57,247 bases of DNA from Woeseiaceae bacterium. Its GTDB lineage: Bacteria > Pseudomonadota > Gammaproteobacteria > Steroidobacterales > Woeseiaceae. Positions 51,042 to 57,073 of the stretch are shown here, in pieces (the stretch's first letter is position 1; each line of letters starts with the position of its first letter). Made by a program: the position numbers and the translations under genes. Under the pieces are notes generated by a model that searched no databases, was not told the DNA's origin, and saw only the letters and a program-made list of their open reading frames with translations. The stretch covers positions 1 through 57,247 of the forward strand of contig JAJFKR010000022.1 of NCBI GenBank assembly GCA_021773095.1. The letters are read 5' to 3'.

Positions 51042-51587
51042 TCACAAATCCTTTACCATTTTTATCACAACATTGGTGGCGCCATTGGCTGCGATATGCG
51101 TTTCGCGATTAACCTCTTTGTACCCTCGAGCGAGGTAGAGTGGCTCTCCCGGGATGGTGGAGCCCAGTTCGATTGTATTGAACCCCGCGTCGCGGGCCGC
51201 CGCCTCACCCAGCTCAAGCAAGAAACTTCCGACGCCGCAGCGAGTCCATGATGGGTGCGTGTACATTGCACGTATGCGGGCAGCATCGACTGCGGGATTG
51301 CTATAGGAATCATCACGCCCCGCGGTGTGATCACCACCATAGAGGGTTTTCCGTTTTCCCCAGCCACCGCAGCCGACTAATTGTTGTTGGCTGTGCTTGA
51401 CAGTCTCTACGACGAAATAGGTCTCATCTTCGATCAGGGTCCAATCAATGCCCATTGTTTCCTGCGCCGCTTCGAGCTCCGCAGAGGAAAGAAATGACTT
51501 CATATTCTCCAGAATGGAGATCCGCATCAATTCGGTAATGTCGGGGACATCCGCCGCTGTCGCCAATCGATGTGTCAACTTGATCAA
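51042..51587 (-). CDS. GNAT-family N-acetyltransferase
   Basis: 181 residues. The acetyl-CoA-binding motif A is RAMYTHPSWTRCGVGSFLLE (about 113-132, with R-C-G-V-G), followed by AAARDAGFNTIELGST and YLARGYKEV, the usual GNAT landmarks. Acceptor unknown. It is followed on its upstream side by a HAD hydrolase gene on the same strand. GNAT genes are common integron cassette cargo, but no attC-like site borders it, so it may simply be chromosomal. Confidence 0.88.
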   Translation of the reverse strand: MIKLTHRLATAADVPDITELMRISILENMKSFLSSAELEAAQETMGIDWTLIEDETYFVVETVKHSQQQLVGCGGWGKRKTLYGGDHTAGRDDSYSNPAVDAARIRAMYTHPSWTRCGVGSFLLELGEAAARDAGFNTIELGSTIPGEPLYLARGYKEVNRETHIAANGATNVVIKMVKDL

Positions 51588-51640
51588 ACCAGATTAACTT
51601 CTATTCAGACACGGACTGTTTGTCCGATATAGTCAAATAT

Positions 51641-52252
51641 TCAGGCTACGCTTTCGCCGAAGTACGATTCAATTCCGCTGAGGGCTGCACCGACAGCTAC
51701 GAAATTCCAGCCGAGTTCGGAGCAAGCTTTCTCGTCCCACGGTCCGTCTCCATAGTATGTGATTGAGTCGAACCTCGAACCTATCTTTGACAAAGCTTTT
51801 TGCATAATTCCTGTTCGAGCATCGGAATCGTTGCAGGTCGCAAGCGGAACCACGCCGATTTCAAATCCAGCTGACTCGAGCTTTATGAGCGCTGAGGACC
51901 GCCAGGCGCCTGTTGCCATTGCAACGGAGTACTTCCTGGATTCACGGAGAGATTGACAATACGCTTTGGCGCCGGGAACTTCGAGGAACGGACCGTTTTT
52001 CGAAACATGAGTATTGAGGCTCTCAATAAATACGCGCTCTATCTCGCGAATATCGGCAGATTGTGCCGAAACCGAATTGTCCGCCGCTACCTGTGAAAGG
52101 ATGCCTGTATCAGTTACGAGGTCATAGTCAGCCCAGTTGGGTCGAAACTTGATCTGCCCAAGTATTGACCGAATCGCATCGGCGTACAGTGTTTCGTCAA
52201 TAGCGACTGATTGCACGAGCGTGCCGTCGATGTCGAATATTACCGCGTGCAT
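51641..52252 (-). CDS. HAD-family hydrolase (phosphatase-like), possible last cassette
   Basis: 203 residues. HAD motif I is FDIDGTLVQS at residues about 6-15, motif II is MATGAWRS and motif IV is YYGDGPWDEKA. It resembles phosphoglycolate phosphatase-like HAD enzymes; substrate unknown. Its ATG lies 13 bases from the left-most attC-like remnant with no ribosome binding site, exactly like a cassette gene, but no attC follows its stop. It could be the oldest cassette, with its attC lost. Confidence 0.85.
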   Translation of the reverse strand: MHAVIFDIDGTLVQSVAIDETLYADAIRSILGQIKFRPNWADYDLVTDTGILSQVAADNSVSAQSADIREIERVFIESLNTHVSKNGPFLEVPGAKAYCQSLRESRKYSVAMATGAWRSSALIKLESAGFEIGVVPLATCNDSDARTGIMQKALSKIGSRFDSITYYGDGPWDEKACSELGWNFVAVGAALSGIESYFGESVA

Positions 52253-52264
52253 AAATTGCTATCT

Positions 52265-52333
52265 GGCGTTTAAGCTAACTTGAAACTCAGCGTACGGCGG
52301 CATTCTTGCGAGTGCAAGATTGATGTTGCTAGG
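52265..52333 (-). repeat. attC-like remnant A
   Basis: It has the shared body GTTTAAGCTAACTTGAAACT through the CATTCTTGC hairpin, then ends early in TGATGTTGCTAGGT. Compared with site G it lacks about 22 bases (the GGGAGTGGTTTGCAAGTGC arm) and its left core reads GGCG instead of TAAC. It is probably inactive. The stop codon of the 160-residue gene (TAG at 52331-52329) falls in its altered right core. Confidence 0.75.
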
Positions 52334-52811
52334 TATCACGTTCCTGCCGTCGCGAATGTTCCCAAGCTTCTCGCTGGTCGTGGCCTTCCCATACTACTCG
52401 TCTCGGAAAAGCACCCGTTTCCACCCATCGGTGGGCCGGGGTCCGTTTTCCCGTATCCAGGAAAAAACTGACTGCCCGGACCGCGAGCTCCTCAGCAACA
52501 AACAGCTGCTTCGGCCAAAGCTCCAGCGCCTGTCCACCGAGATTGATTTCTACTTCTGGATCCGAAATCTCAGTATCGCTAACAAGGAAATCTCCCAAAC
52601 TTACCTGGTCTTCGAAGCAGTGAATGTTATAGCCGCGACCTTCAAGCCATGACAAGTTCATTCTCGGGAATACACTGCCTTCCGGAAATATCGTCGCGTC
52701 GTCCCAGGCCGACGCTACCCGAACCGCAGACAGAAGTTGGGATACTGCCGGCACCGGCAGCTCGTTAGCAGATGAAACGAATGAGATAATGAAAGAATGC
52801 GCGTGACCCAT
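52329..52811 (-). CDS. hypothetical cassette protein
   Basis: 160 residues, no family I can name with confidence. It is soluble and acidic, with Trp-rich segments (SWLEGRGYN, ELWPKQLF) and a helical AEELAVRAVSFFLDTGKRTP, faintly like Imm1-type immunity proteins. A GGGGCGAG lies upstream of the ATG. Its stop codon is in the altered core of attC remnant A, as for other cassette genes here. It is likely a real but uncharacterised cassette gene. Confidence 0.6.
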   Translation of the reverse strand: MGHAHSFIISFVSSANELPVPAVSQLLSAVRVASAWDDATIFPEGSVFPRMNLSWLEGRGYNIHCFEDQVSLGDFLVSDTEISDPEVEINLGGQALELWPKQLFVAEELAVRAVSFFLDTGKRTPAHRWVETGAFPRRVVWEGHDQREAWEHSRRQERDT

Positions 52812-53188
52812 GTTTTTTTCTCGCCCCTTTAGCCGATACGTCTCTCCGACTTTGAGCCGCCAATACGCGCAGCATTCACCAGTAATACAGATGCGGCTTA
52901 CGGTTGCCTAGCGGGAGTCCCTCTGGGAAACGGATTTGATACCTTTGCAGTGTACCTTCTGGAAATTCGACCGTTACGATCTCGATCTATTGCCTTATTT
53001 TTTACAGACATTGTTCATCCTCTAGCTTGAGTAACTAGAAGATGTCTTTGCTGTAATAACCCTCTAATGTGCTCACCGGGATGATTCCGCTCTTGTACGT
53101 AGCATTGCGCTAAAGGTTAGCACTACCTCTCAAGTCAAGAGCAAGTCGAAAAACAGATTGAGCTGGCATACGCTCGACATTCAGCGCA
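52812..53188. other. 377-base stretch without a convincing complete gene
   Basis: On the minus strand, 52986-52876 encodes 36 codons without a start (EIVTVEFPEGTLQRYQ to PHLYYW, then stop), which looks like the C-terminus of a real protein. In another minus-strand frame a GAGGA site and ATG at about 53007 begin MSVKNKAIDRDRNG and end after about 37 codons. This may be a degraded cassette gene with a frameshift. The rest is AT-richer and shows only a short TCTAG-x9-CTAGA inverted repeat at about 53022. Confidence 0.4.
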
Positions 53189-53443
53189 TTAATACGAGCT
53201 ATGACTGGGTGGATGAATCTGTTCGCTACAATCTGGACAGGCACGAACGTCGACGACTGTTTCAAAGCCCGAGCCACCGGGGTCGCCTCTGTGAATTTTG
53301 CGGCGCTGGCCGGGTTTGGATGGGTCTATGAGTTGGTTGGCGTATGGTCTTGCGGGATAGACCTTCCTACGCGATTTAATTGGAACTGTGTGGCAGGGTG
53401 TGTGTGGAGCGATGGGTATTCTACAAATCTCACATATATACAC
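53189..53443 (-). CDS. small zinc-ribbon protein
   Basis: 84 residues starting at a GTG. Two cysteine pairs 60 residues apart (CEICRIPIAPHTPC at the start, ACPDCSEQIHP near the end) and the spaced Arg/Pro-rich KSRRKVYPARPYANQ with GDPGGSGFETVVD between them fit the small zinc-ribbon proteins seen in phages and accessory regions. Function unknown. It is in the same leftward sense as the other cassette genes. The overlapping 90-codon frame on the plus strand has no such pattern. Confidence 0.65.
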   Translation of the reverse strand: MYICEICRIPIAPHTPCHTVPIKSRRKVYPARPYANQLIDPSKPGQRRKIHRGDPGGSGFETVVDVRACPDCSEQIHPPSHSSY

Positions 53444-53463
53444 ATCTTCCGGCTATTCAGATC

Positions 53464-53487
53464 CCCTGGGTAGCCGATCCCCCAGGG
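53464..53487. promoter_or_regulatory. GC-rich hairpin upstream of zinc-ribbon gene
   Basis: CCCTGGG (53464-53470) pairs with CCCAGGG (53481-53487) across a ten-base loop. On the minus strand it lies 20 bases upstream of the GTG start and just after a run of T. It is not a terminator in either direction and could be a leader structure. Confidence 0.3.
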
Positions 53488-53552
53488 CGTTATTAAAAAA
53501 TTTCTCGTTGGGGCGCCGCGATTCTATCGATGCGTACTGGATTTCACAAGGC

Positions 53553-53655
53553 AATTAACATCTAGGCTAACTTGAAACTCAGCGTACGGCGGGATTCATG
53601 CCAAAGTAAGAATCGTGACGGAGGTCGCGTTCGCAAGTGCACCACATTGTTAGGC
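53553..53655 (-). repeat. attC site B
   Basis: About 103 bases. The left core reads AATTAAC and the right core GTTAGGC. The inner body (GGCTAACTTGAAACTCAGCG) matches the family but the apical hairpin is diverged (GGGATTCATGCCAAAG). The stop codon TAA of the HigA-like gene (53652-53650) is part of the right core. Confidence 0.8.
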
Positions 53656-53913
53656 AGCAGATTCTACGGCGACATCCCATGCTGGAAAGAGCAGAATAGC
53701 AAGATGGCAACGCAACTCGCGGGCCAGTGTCTTCGCCCTTTCCATACGCAAACGGATGCGCCCATTCTCAATTGCCGAAATTGTTGACTGAGGAATTCCA
53801 CTAGACTCAGCCAACTCATTTTGGCTCATCTCCTGCAGTTCTCGCAGAATGTGTACGGACTCGGCGATCGATACCTCGACATGGCGCTTCGCTGGCTTAA
53901 AGTCCTTCATCAT
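53650..53913 (-). CDS. higA: HigA-type antitoxin (XRE helix-turn-helix), orphan copy
   Basis: 87 residues. The helix-turn-helix MSQNELAESSGIPQSTISAI at about 29-48 and the family frame ESVHILRELQE are clear. It agrees with the other HigA here (54700-54960) at 67 of 86 positions. Its toxin partner upstream is truncated, so it is now an orphan antitoxin that may neutralise the toxin of the sister module. It ends with the attC-derived ...SAA then TAA. Confidence 0.88.
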   Translation of the reverse strand: MMKDFKPAKRHVEVSIAESVHILRELQEMSQNELAESSGIPQSTISAIENGRIRLRMERAKTLARELRCHLAILLFPAWDVAVESAA

Positions 53914-54083
53914 TATTTCCTCCGATAGTCGTGTGCGGTCAAATCAATAACCAACACGAACAGATCCTTCTTCTCAATTCGGTAAATGACTCGAAACTGC
54001 TCTCCGAGCCTGGAGGAACGATGTCCTTTCCAGTCCCCTCGAAGAGCCTCGTCGTTGAATCCTCGGATAAGGCGTAATCCTGC
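53913..54083 (-). pseudogene. higB: HigB-type toxin remnant, 5' end cut at an attC border
   Basis: The 56 remaining codons (AGLRLIRGFNDEALRG onward to TAHDYRRK) correspond to residues 38-93 of the intact HigB at 54963-55244 and agree at 49 of 56 positions. The homology starts exactly where the GTTAGGC core of attC C ends, with TAG immediately before it in frame. No start codon remains for the missing 37 residues. It overlaps the HigA-like gene at TAATG. Confidence 0.85.
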
Positions 54084-54145
54084 CTAACGTCTAAGCTAGC
54101 TTGCGCCAGATACTGCCCGGCGACAAATGCAGCGCATCGTTAGGC
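54082..54145 (-). repeat. attC site C, short divergent type
   Basis: 64 bases from GCCTAAC to GTTAGGC, without the long hairpin body seen in the other sites. Only the outer cores and the adjacent ...TCTAAGCTAGCTTG resemble them. It ends with the hicB stop codon (TAA in the right core). Confidence 0.75.
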
Positions 54146-54352
54146 TGCAACTTCGACGTAGTCGACACGACTCGAAGCTGGAGGGATCGGGAGGTTGTCT
54201 TCACGAAGTCCATCTAAGTGAAATTCGATCGCTTCGCGAATGGACCTTTCAGTATCCTCAACAGAATTGCCGGTGGCGATACATCCAGGCAGGTCCGGTA
54301 CGTAGGCCGAAAAATTACTTTCCGCCGCTTCTATTACGATTGCGTAGCGCAT
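54140..54352 (-). CDS. hicB: HicB-family antitoxin
   Basis: 70 residues. The partial-RNaseH-fold HicB pattern is clear: YAIVIEAAESNFSAYVPD, then LPGCIATGNSVEDTERSI and AIEFHLDGL. The short form lacks a C-terminal DNA-binding domain. It follows hicA by 7 bases. Its last residues (VAA) and stop codon come from attC C. Confidence 0.93.
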   Translation of the reverse strand: MRYAIVIEAAESNFSAYVPDLPGCIATGNSVEDTERSIREAIEFHLDGLREDNLPIPPASSRVDYVEVAA

Positions 54353-54359
54353 TGAACAT

Positions 54360-54548
54360 TCACTCCTTCAGGCCTGCTTGCTTCAGGATACTGTTGAGCG
54401 TTCCCGGTGCCAAATCGTCAGAGGGTTTTCCAGGCACAGTCACTCGACCCTTCTTCGTACTGCGCTTGAGTTGTCGGTGACTTCCTCTCCGAGCAACTTC
54501 GACCCAATCATCTCGCTTCAGCACTCGAAGTACGTCTCTCACTTTCAT
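54360..54548 (-). CDS. hicA: HicA-family mRNA interferase toxin
   Basis: 62 residues with the double-stranded-RNA-binding-like fold of HicA: VLRVLKRDDWVEVARRGSHR, then VTVPGKPSDDLAPGTLNSIL. The catalytic His is in GSHRQ. It cleaves mRNA when HicB is lost. Gene order toxin-antitoxin is typical. The complete HicAB module fills one cassette. Confidence 0.93.
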   Translation of the reverse strand: MKVRDVLRVLKRDDWVEVARRGSHRQLKRSTKKGRVTVPGKPSDDLAPGTLNSILKQAGLKE

Positions 54549-54607
54549 TCACCCATTGTCGATGAGACCGTCAATAGGGAGATACGCGTAAATCTCGGCT
54601 AAATGCC

Positions 54608-54705
54608 GCCTAATGTTTAAGCTAACTTGAAACCCAGCGTACGGCGCGGTTCTTGCGGCTGCAAGAAGCGTGACGGGAGTGGTTTGCAAGTGCGCTTTGT
54701 TAGGC
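54608..54705 (-). repeat. attC site D with a mutated left core
   Basis: About 98 bases. The right core is GTTAGGC, but the left core reads GCCTAAT instead of GCCTAAC, that is ATTAGGC on the minus strand where recombination should occur at G/TT. The body and arms are those of the main family with a slightly altered hairpin. The HigA stop codon is within its right core. Confidence 0.82.
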
Positions 54706-54960
54706 TGCAGATTCCACCGAAACATCCCACCCAGGAAATACTAGTACCGATGGGTGGCACCGTAGGGCACGAGCAAGTGTTTTTGCACGCTCTACACCCA
54801 ATCGAACACGGTTATTTTCAATCGCGGAAATAGTCGACTGTGGGATTCCAGAGTAATCAGCGAGTTCGTTCTGACTGAGCTCCTGCAACTCCCGAAGAAT
54901 ACGAACAGACTCTCCGGTCGTAACCTCAATATGGCGTTTGGCTGGTTTAAAATCTTTCAC
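54700..54960 (-). CDS. higA: HigA-type antitoxin (XRE helix-turn-helix)
   Basis: 86 residues with helix-turn-helix LSQNELADYSGIPQSTISAI (about 28-47) after ESVRILRELQE. It is downstream of its toxin, the usual HigBA order, separated by 2 bases. It probably represses its own operon by binding the palindrome at 55252-55276. The SAA ending and stop codon come from attC D. Confidence 0.9.
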   Translation of the reverse strand: MKDFKPAKRHIEVTTGESVRILRELQELSQNELADYSGIPQSTISAIENNRVRLGVERAKTLARALRCHPSVLVFPGWDVSVESAA

Positions 54961-54962
54961 GT

Positions 54963-55244
54963 CTATTTCCTCCGATAGTCATGCGCCGTCAAATCGATGA
55001 CCATCACAAATAACTTCTCCTTCTCCACCCGATATGTCACTCGAAATTGGTCGCCCAGTCTCGACGACCGGTGTCCTTTCCAGTCTCCTCGTAGAGCTTC
55101 ATCATTAAAGCCACGAATTTGACGGAGACCGGCCGGGCCAGAAACTTCGATGATGTCTTTCCACTTCTCGTATCGCTTGAGAATTTCTCTAGGCGTCTTG
55201 CGGACACGGCGCTGAATATTGCGATGCTCGAAGATCTGCCACAT
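54963..55244 (-). CDS. higB: HigB/RelE-type toxin
   Basis: 93 residues of the RelE/HigB ribosome-dependent mRNA interferase fold: basic residues throughout, LRQIRGFNDEALRGDWKGHR with the family GDWKGHRSSRLGDQFRV block, and TAHDYRRK at the end. The last catalytic-type residues (HDYR) are those seen in HigB-like toxins. It starts at an ATG shortly after a strong AT-rich palindromic promoter region. Confidence 0.9.
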   Translation of the reverse strand: MWQIFEHRNIQRRVRKTPREILKRYEKWKDIIEVSGPAGLRQIRGFNDEALRGDWKGHRSSRLGDQFRVTYRVEKEKLFVMVIDLTAHDYRRK

Positions 55245-55251
55245 ATACAGA

Positions 55252-55276
55252 ATAGTATATATACTATAAATAGTAT
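55252..55276. promoter_or_regulatory. palindromic operator/promoter region of higBA
   Basis: ATAGTATATATACTAT at 55252-55267 is a perfect 16-base palindrome. It overlaps a second inverted repeat of ATACTAT and ATAGTAT arms (55261-55276). The position, 8 bases upstream of the HigB start, fits an autoregulatory operator for HigA. The AT-rich block could also hold a -10 element. Confidence 0.6.
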
Positions 55277-55304
55277 GTCAATGGGTGGCCAAGTTTCGAT
55301 TGCT

Positions 55305-55405
55305 GCCTAACGTTTAAGCTAACTTGAAACCCAGCGTACGGCGGCATTCTTGCGCATGCAAGAATGATGACGGGAGTGGTTTGCAAGTGCAGCGCTTTGT
55401 TAGAC
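55305..55405 (-). repeat. attC site E
   Basis: 101 bases from GCCTAAC to GTTAGAC with the full family body and the CATTCTTGC-x4-GCAAGAATG hairpin. The TAA stop of the CopG-type antitoxin (55402-55400) is in its right core. Confidence 0.88.
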
Positions 55406-55675
55406 GTCTTTGTCGACCAAGCGTCCTGCCGCAAACTTGTGCAGAATACTAGCGATCAATGTCTGGTAGGGAATGCCTTCGAGCATCGCTCGTTTTTGAA
55501 TCGCCTCAAGATCCCGGCCTGCCATCCGGATATTGACGCGCCGATCTTTCCGAAACGTCTCTCTCGCATAAACCTGAAATCGTTCAGACTCTTTCTTCTT
55601 GCCACGAACAGAACGCCACTCGCCTGCGTCAACAGACTCAAGAATGTCCTTTTCTTCTTTACTCAGCTTTGCCAT
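55400..55675 (-). CDS. CopG-type antitoxin (BrnA-like)
   Basis: 91 residues. The N-terminal half is charged; the ribbon-helix-helix follows as DRRVNIRMAGRDLEAIQKRA, then MLEGIPYQTLIASILHKFA, the standard CopG/BrnA antitoxin pattern. It follows its toxin by 1 base, so the module has toxin-first order. It should bind and silence the toxin and repress the pair. Ends KDV with the stop from the attC core. Confidence 0.9.
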   Translation of the reverse strand: MAKLSKEEKDILESVDAGEWRSVRGKKKESERFQVYARETFRKDRRVNIRMAGRDLEAIQKRAMLEGIPYQTLIASILHKFAAGRLVDKDV

Positions 55676-55676
55676 T

Positions 55677-55949
55677 TTACTTACCCAAATACTTCTTCGT
55701 CGCCTTGCGACTCGGAATAATCGTTTTCAAATACACTTCCTTCTCGTCTTCAACGAAAGGAACCAGGTGCGCATACTCCGACACGGCAACAACGAAAATG
55801 CGTTGCCCCTCGTAAAGGTCCTGATTGGGGTGTTCGAGGATATCGAGAATGTCGCCATTCTCAATGTGAAACAGGATTTCTTCGAACGAGATACCGCGCT
55901 CAGTGCGAAGTTGTTCGTTCTTTTCCGTGTTCCAGTTGAAACGCTTCAT
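55677..55949 (-). CDS. BrnT-type toxin
   Basis: About 90 residues from MKRFNWN (start chosen there rather than 6 codons upstream). The FNWNTEKNEQLRTERGISFEE, then YEGQRIFVVAVSEYAHLVPF pattern is that of BrnT/DUF4258-like RNase toxins of the RelE fold. The catalytic residues cannot be assigned from sequence alone. It is paired with the CopG antitoxin in a single cassette. Confidence 0.85.
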   Translation of the reverse strand: MKRFNWNTEKNEQLRTERGISFEEILFHIENGDILDILEHPNQDLYEGQRIFVVAVSEYAHLVPFVEDEKEVYLKTIIPSRKATKKYLGK

Positions 55950-55998
55950 GCGGCAATAGTACCACAACGTGTGCCGGATGGCATCAGAGGCGAGAGAC

Positions 55999-56092
55999 GT
56001 CTAACGTTTAAGCTAACTTGACTCAGCTTATGGCGGCATTCTTGCGAATGCAAGAATGATGACGGGAGTGGTTTGCAAGTGCATTGTTAGGT
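55999..56092 (-). repeat. attC site F
   Basis: 94 bases from GTCTAAC to GTTAGGT. The AACCCAGCG part of the body is shortened to CTCAGC, but the hairpin is the family standard. The ParE-like toxin's stop codon is in the right core. Confidence 0.88.
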
Positions 56093-56389
56093 TGCTTTCA
56101 GTCGTTTCTCCCAATATTCCGGCCCCCTTCGTTTGTGCGCGACAGCAACTACTATGATTTCGTCCTCTTCCACAGAGTAGTAGAGAGAGTATGGGAATCG
56201 ATGAATTGATCGGCGTCGTATGGACTCTCGAACCTTCCGAGCGGCACCGGGAAGCTCTGCGATTCTGTCTCGGGATTTTTTGGCCTCACCAAGAAAAAGG
56301 GTGCCTAAACCAGACCGTTTACCTTCGTAATAAGATGCCACGGCGTTGAGTTCTTTAAATGCCGTCGGGTGAAACTGAACCGGTTTCAT
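56087..56389 (-). CDS. ParE/RelE-type toxin
   Basis: 100 residues of the RelE/ParE superfamily: VQFHPTAFKELNAVASYYEG at the start, then FLGEAKKSRDRIAELPGAAR and FPYSLYYSVEEDEIIVVAVAHK. ParE members inhibit gyrase; RelE members cut mRNA, and the sequence does not decide between them. It overlaps its antitoxin by four bases (ATGA). Confidence 0.9.
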   Translation of the reverse strand: MKPVQFHPTAFKELNAVASYYEGKRSGLGTLFLGEAKKSRDRIAELPGAARKVRESIRRRSIHRFPYSLYYSVEEDEIIVVAVAHKRRGPEYWEKRLKAT

Positions 56390-56616
56390 CCCAGGTCTTT
56401 TTCGATTCTTTCGAATACCTCGTTAGCCGGAATCGCGTTTGTTCGTCCGATACGGTAATCCTCGAGACGGCGTTCTGCCTCATCGAGCCACAGCGCTTCG
56501 GCGTCTTCGTCCTGACCTTGGTCGAGGCTCTCTATCAGGGCCATTGCTAAGCTGGCCCGCTCTTTAGCCGAGAGTTCCTGCGCCTGTTTCTCTATTTTTC
56601 GGGAGTCTATGCTCAT
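56386..56616 (-). CDS. addiction-module antitoxin (Unstab_antitox-like)
   Basis: About 76 residues from MSIDSRKIEKQ (the frame continues 16 codons upstream). The LSAKERASLAMALIESLDQ motif followed by LWLDEAERRLEDYRIG is that of the putative addiction-module component family. It is upstream of the toxin, overlaps it, and is likely autoregulatory. Confidence 0.85.
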   Translation of the reverse strand: MSIDSRKIEKQAQELSAKERASLAMALIESLDQGQDEDAEALWLDEAERRLEDYRIGRTNAIPANEVFERIEKDLG

Positions 56617-56683
56617 TTCGTTACGATAAAAGCTAGATGGAACGGCGTCAACGATCAAATTCACGTAAATCGTTTAGAAAGCG

Positions 56684-56779
56684 ACCTAACGTTTAAGCTA
56701 ACTTGAAACCCAGCGTACGGCGGCATTCTTGCGGATGCAAGAATGATGACGGGAGTGGTTTGCAAGTGCATTGTTAGGC
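56684..56779 (-). repeat. attC site G
   Basis: 96 bases from ACCTAAC to GTTAGGC, the cleanest full site here, with the perfect CATTCTTGC-x4-GCAAGAATG hairpin. Arm ACTTGAAAC pairs with GTTTGCAAGT apart from one extra G, the extrahelical base that sets attC polarity. Confidence 0.9.
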
Positions 56780-56783
56780 TGCA

Positions 56784-57065
56784 CTATGTGGCCAAGCCCG
56801 CCACGAATATCCACCCAGTGACTATTCCAAGCGCTGCGGCTAAATAGCCTGAGACAATGTACCCAAAGCTATCGGCTCGCCATGAGCGCCAAGCAAGGCA
56901 GTATGCAGAAAACAGGAAAAGAACCGTTACGAAAATTCGAGTGCGATGAGATAAGAAGATAGTGTGAGGTATCTCAACGGAAAGCACATCCGATAATGCA
57001 GTGAAAAGCCCGCATAGAGATATTGCGATTCCAAACGTGACGTGCGTGATTTCTCGCAAGGTCAA
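56784..57065 (-). CDS. small membrane cassette protein
   Basis: About 93 residues from a TTG at 57065. There are three hydrophobic segments (THVTFGIAISLCGLFTAL; IFVTVLFLFSAYCLAW; FGYIVSGYLAAALGIVTGWI). I know no family. The open frame extends upstream through attC H into the IS, which is not biological, so a start near the attC, as in other cassettes, is preferred. Its TAG stop lies 5 bases before the core of attC G. Confidence 0.55.
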   Translation of the reverse strand: MTLREITHVTFGIAISLCGLFTALSDVLSVEIPHTIFLSHRTRIFVTVLFLFSAYCLAWRSWRADSFGYIVSGYLAAALGIVTGWIFVAGLAT

Positions 57066-57073
57066 ATGCTGCT

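Noticed and set aside
51588..51640. A terminal attC after the HAD gene
   Set aside because: Only a short CGGAC-x5-GTCCG repeat is present; no RYYYAAC/GTTRRRY pair with the family body.
53201..53473. 90-codon plus-strand frame over the zinc-ribbon gene
   Set aside because: No motif and opposite to all other cassette genes; the minus strand shows paired cysteines.
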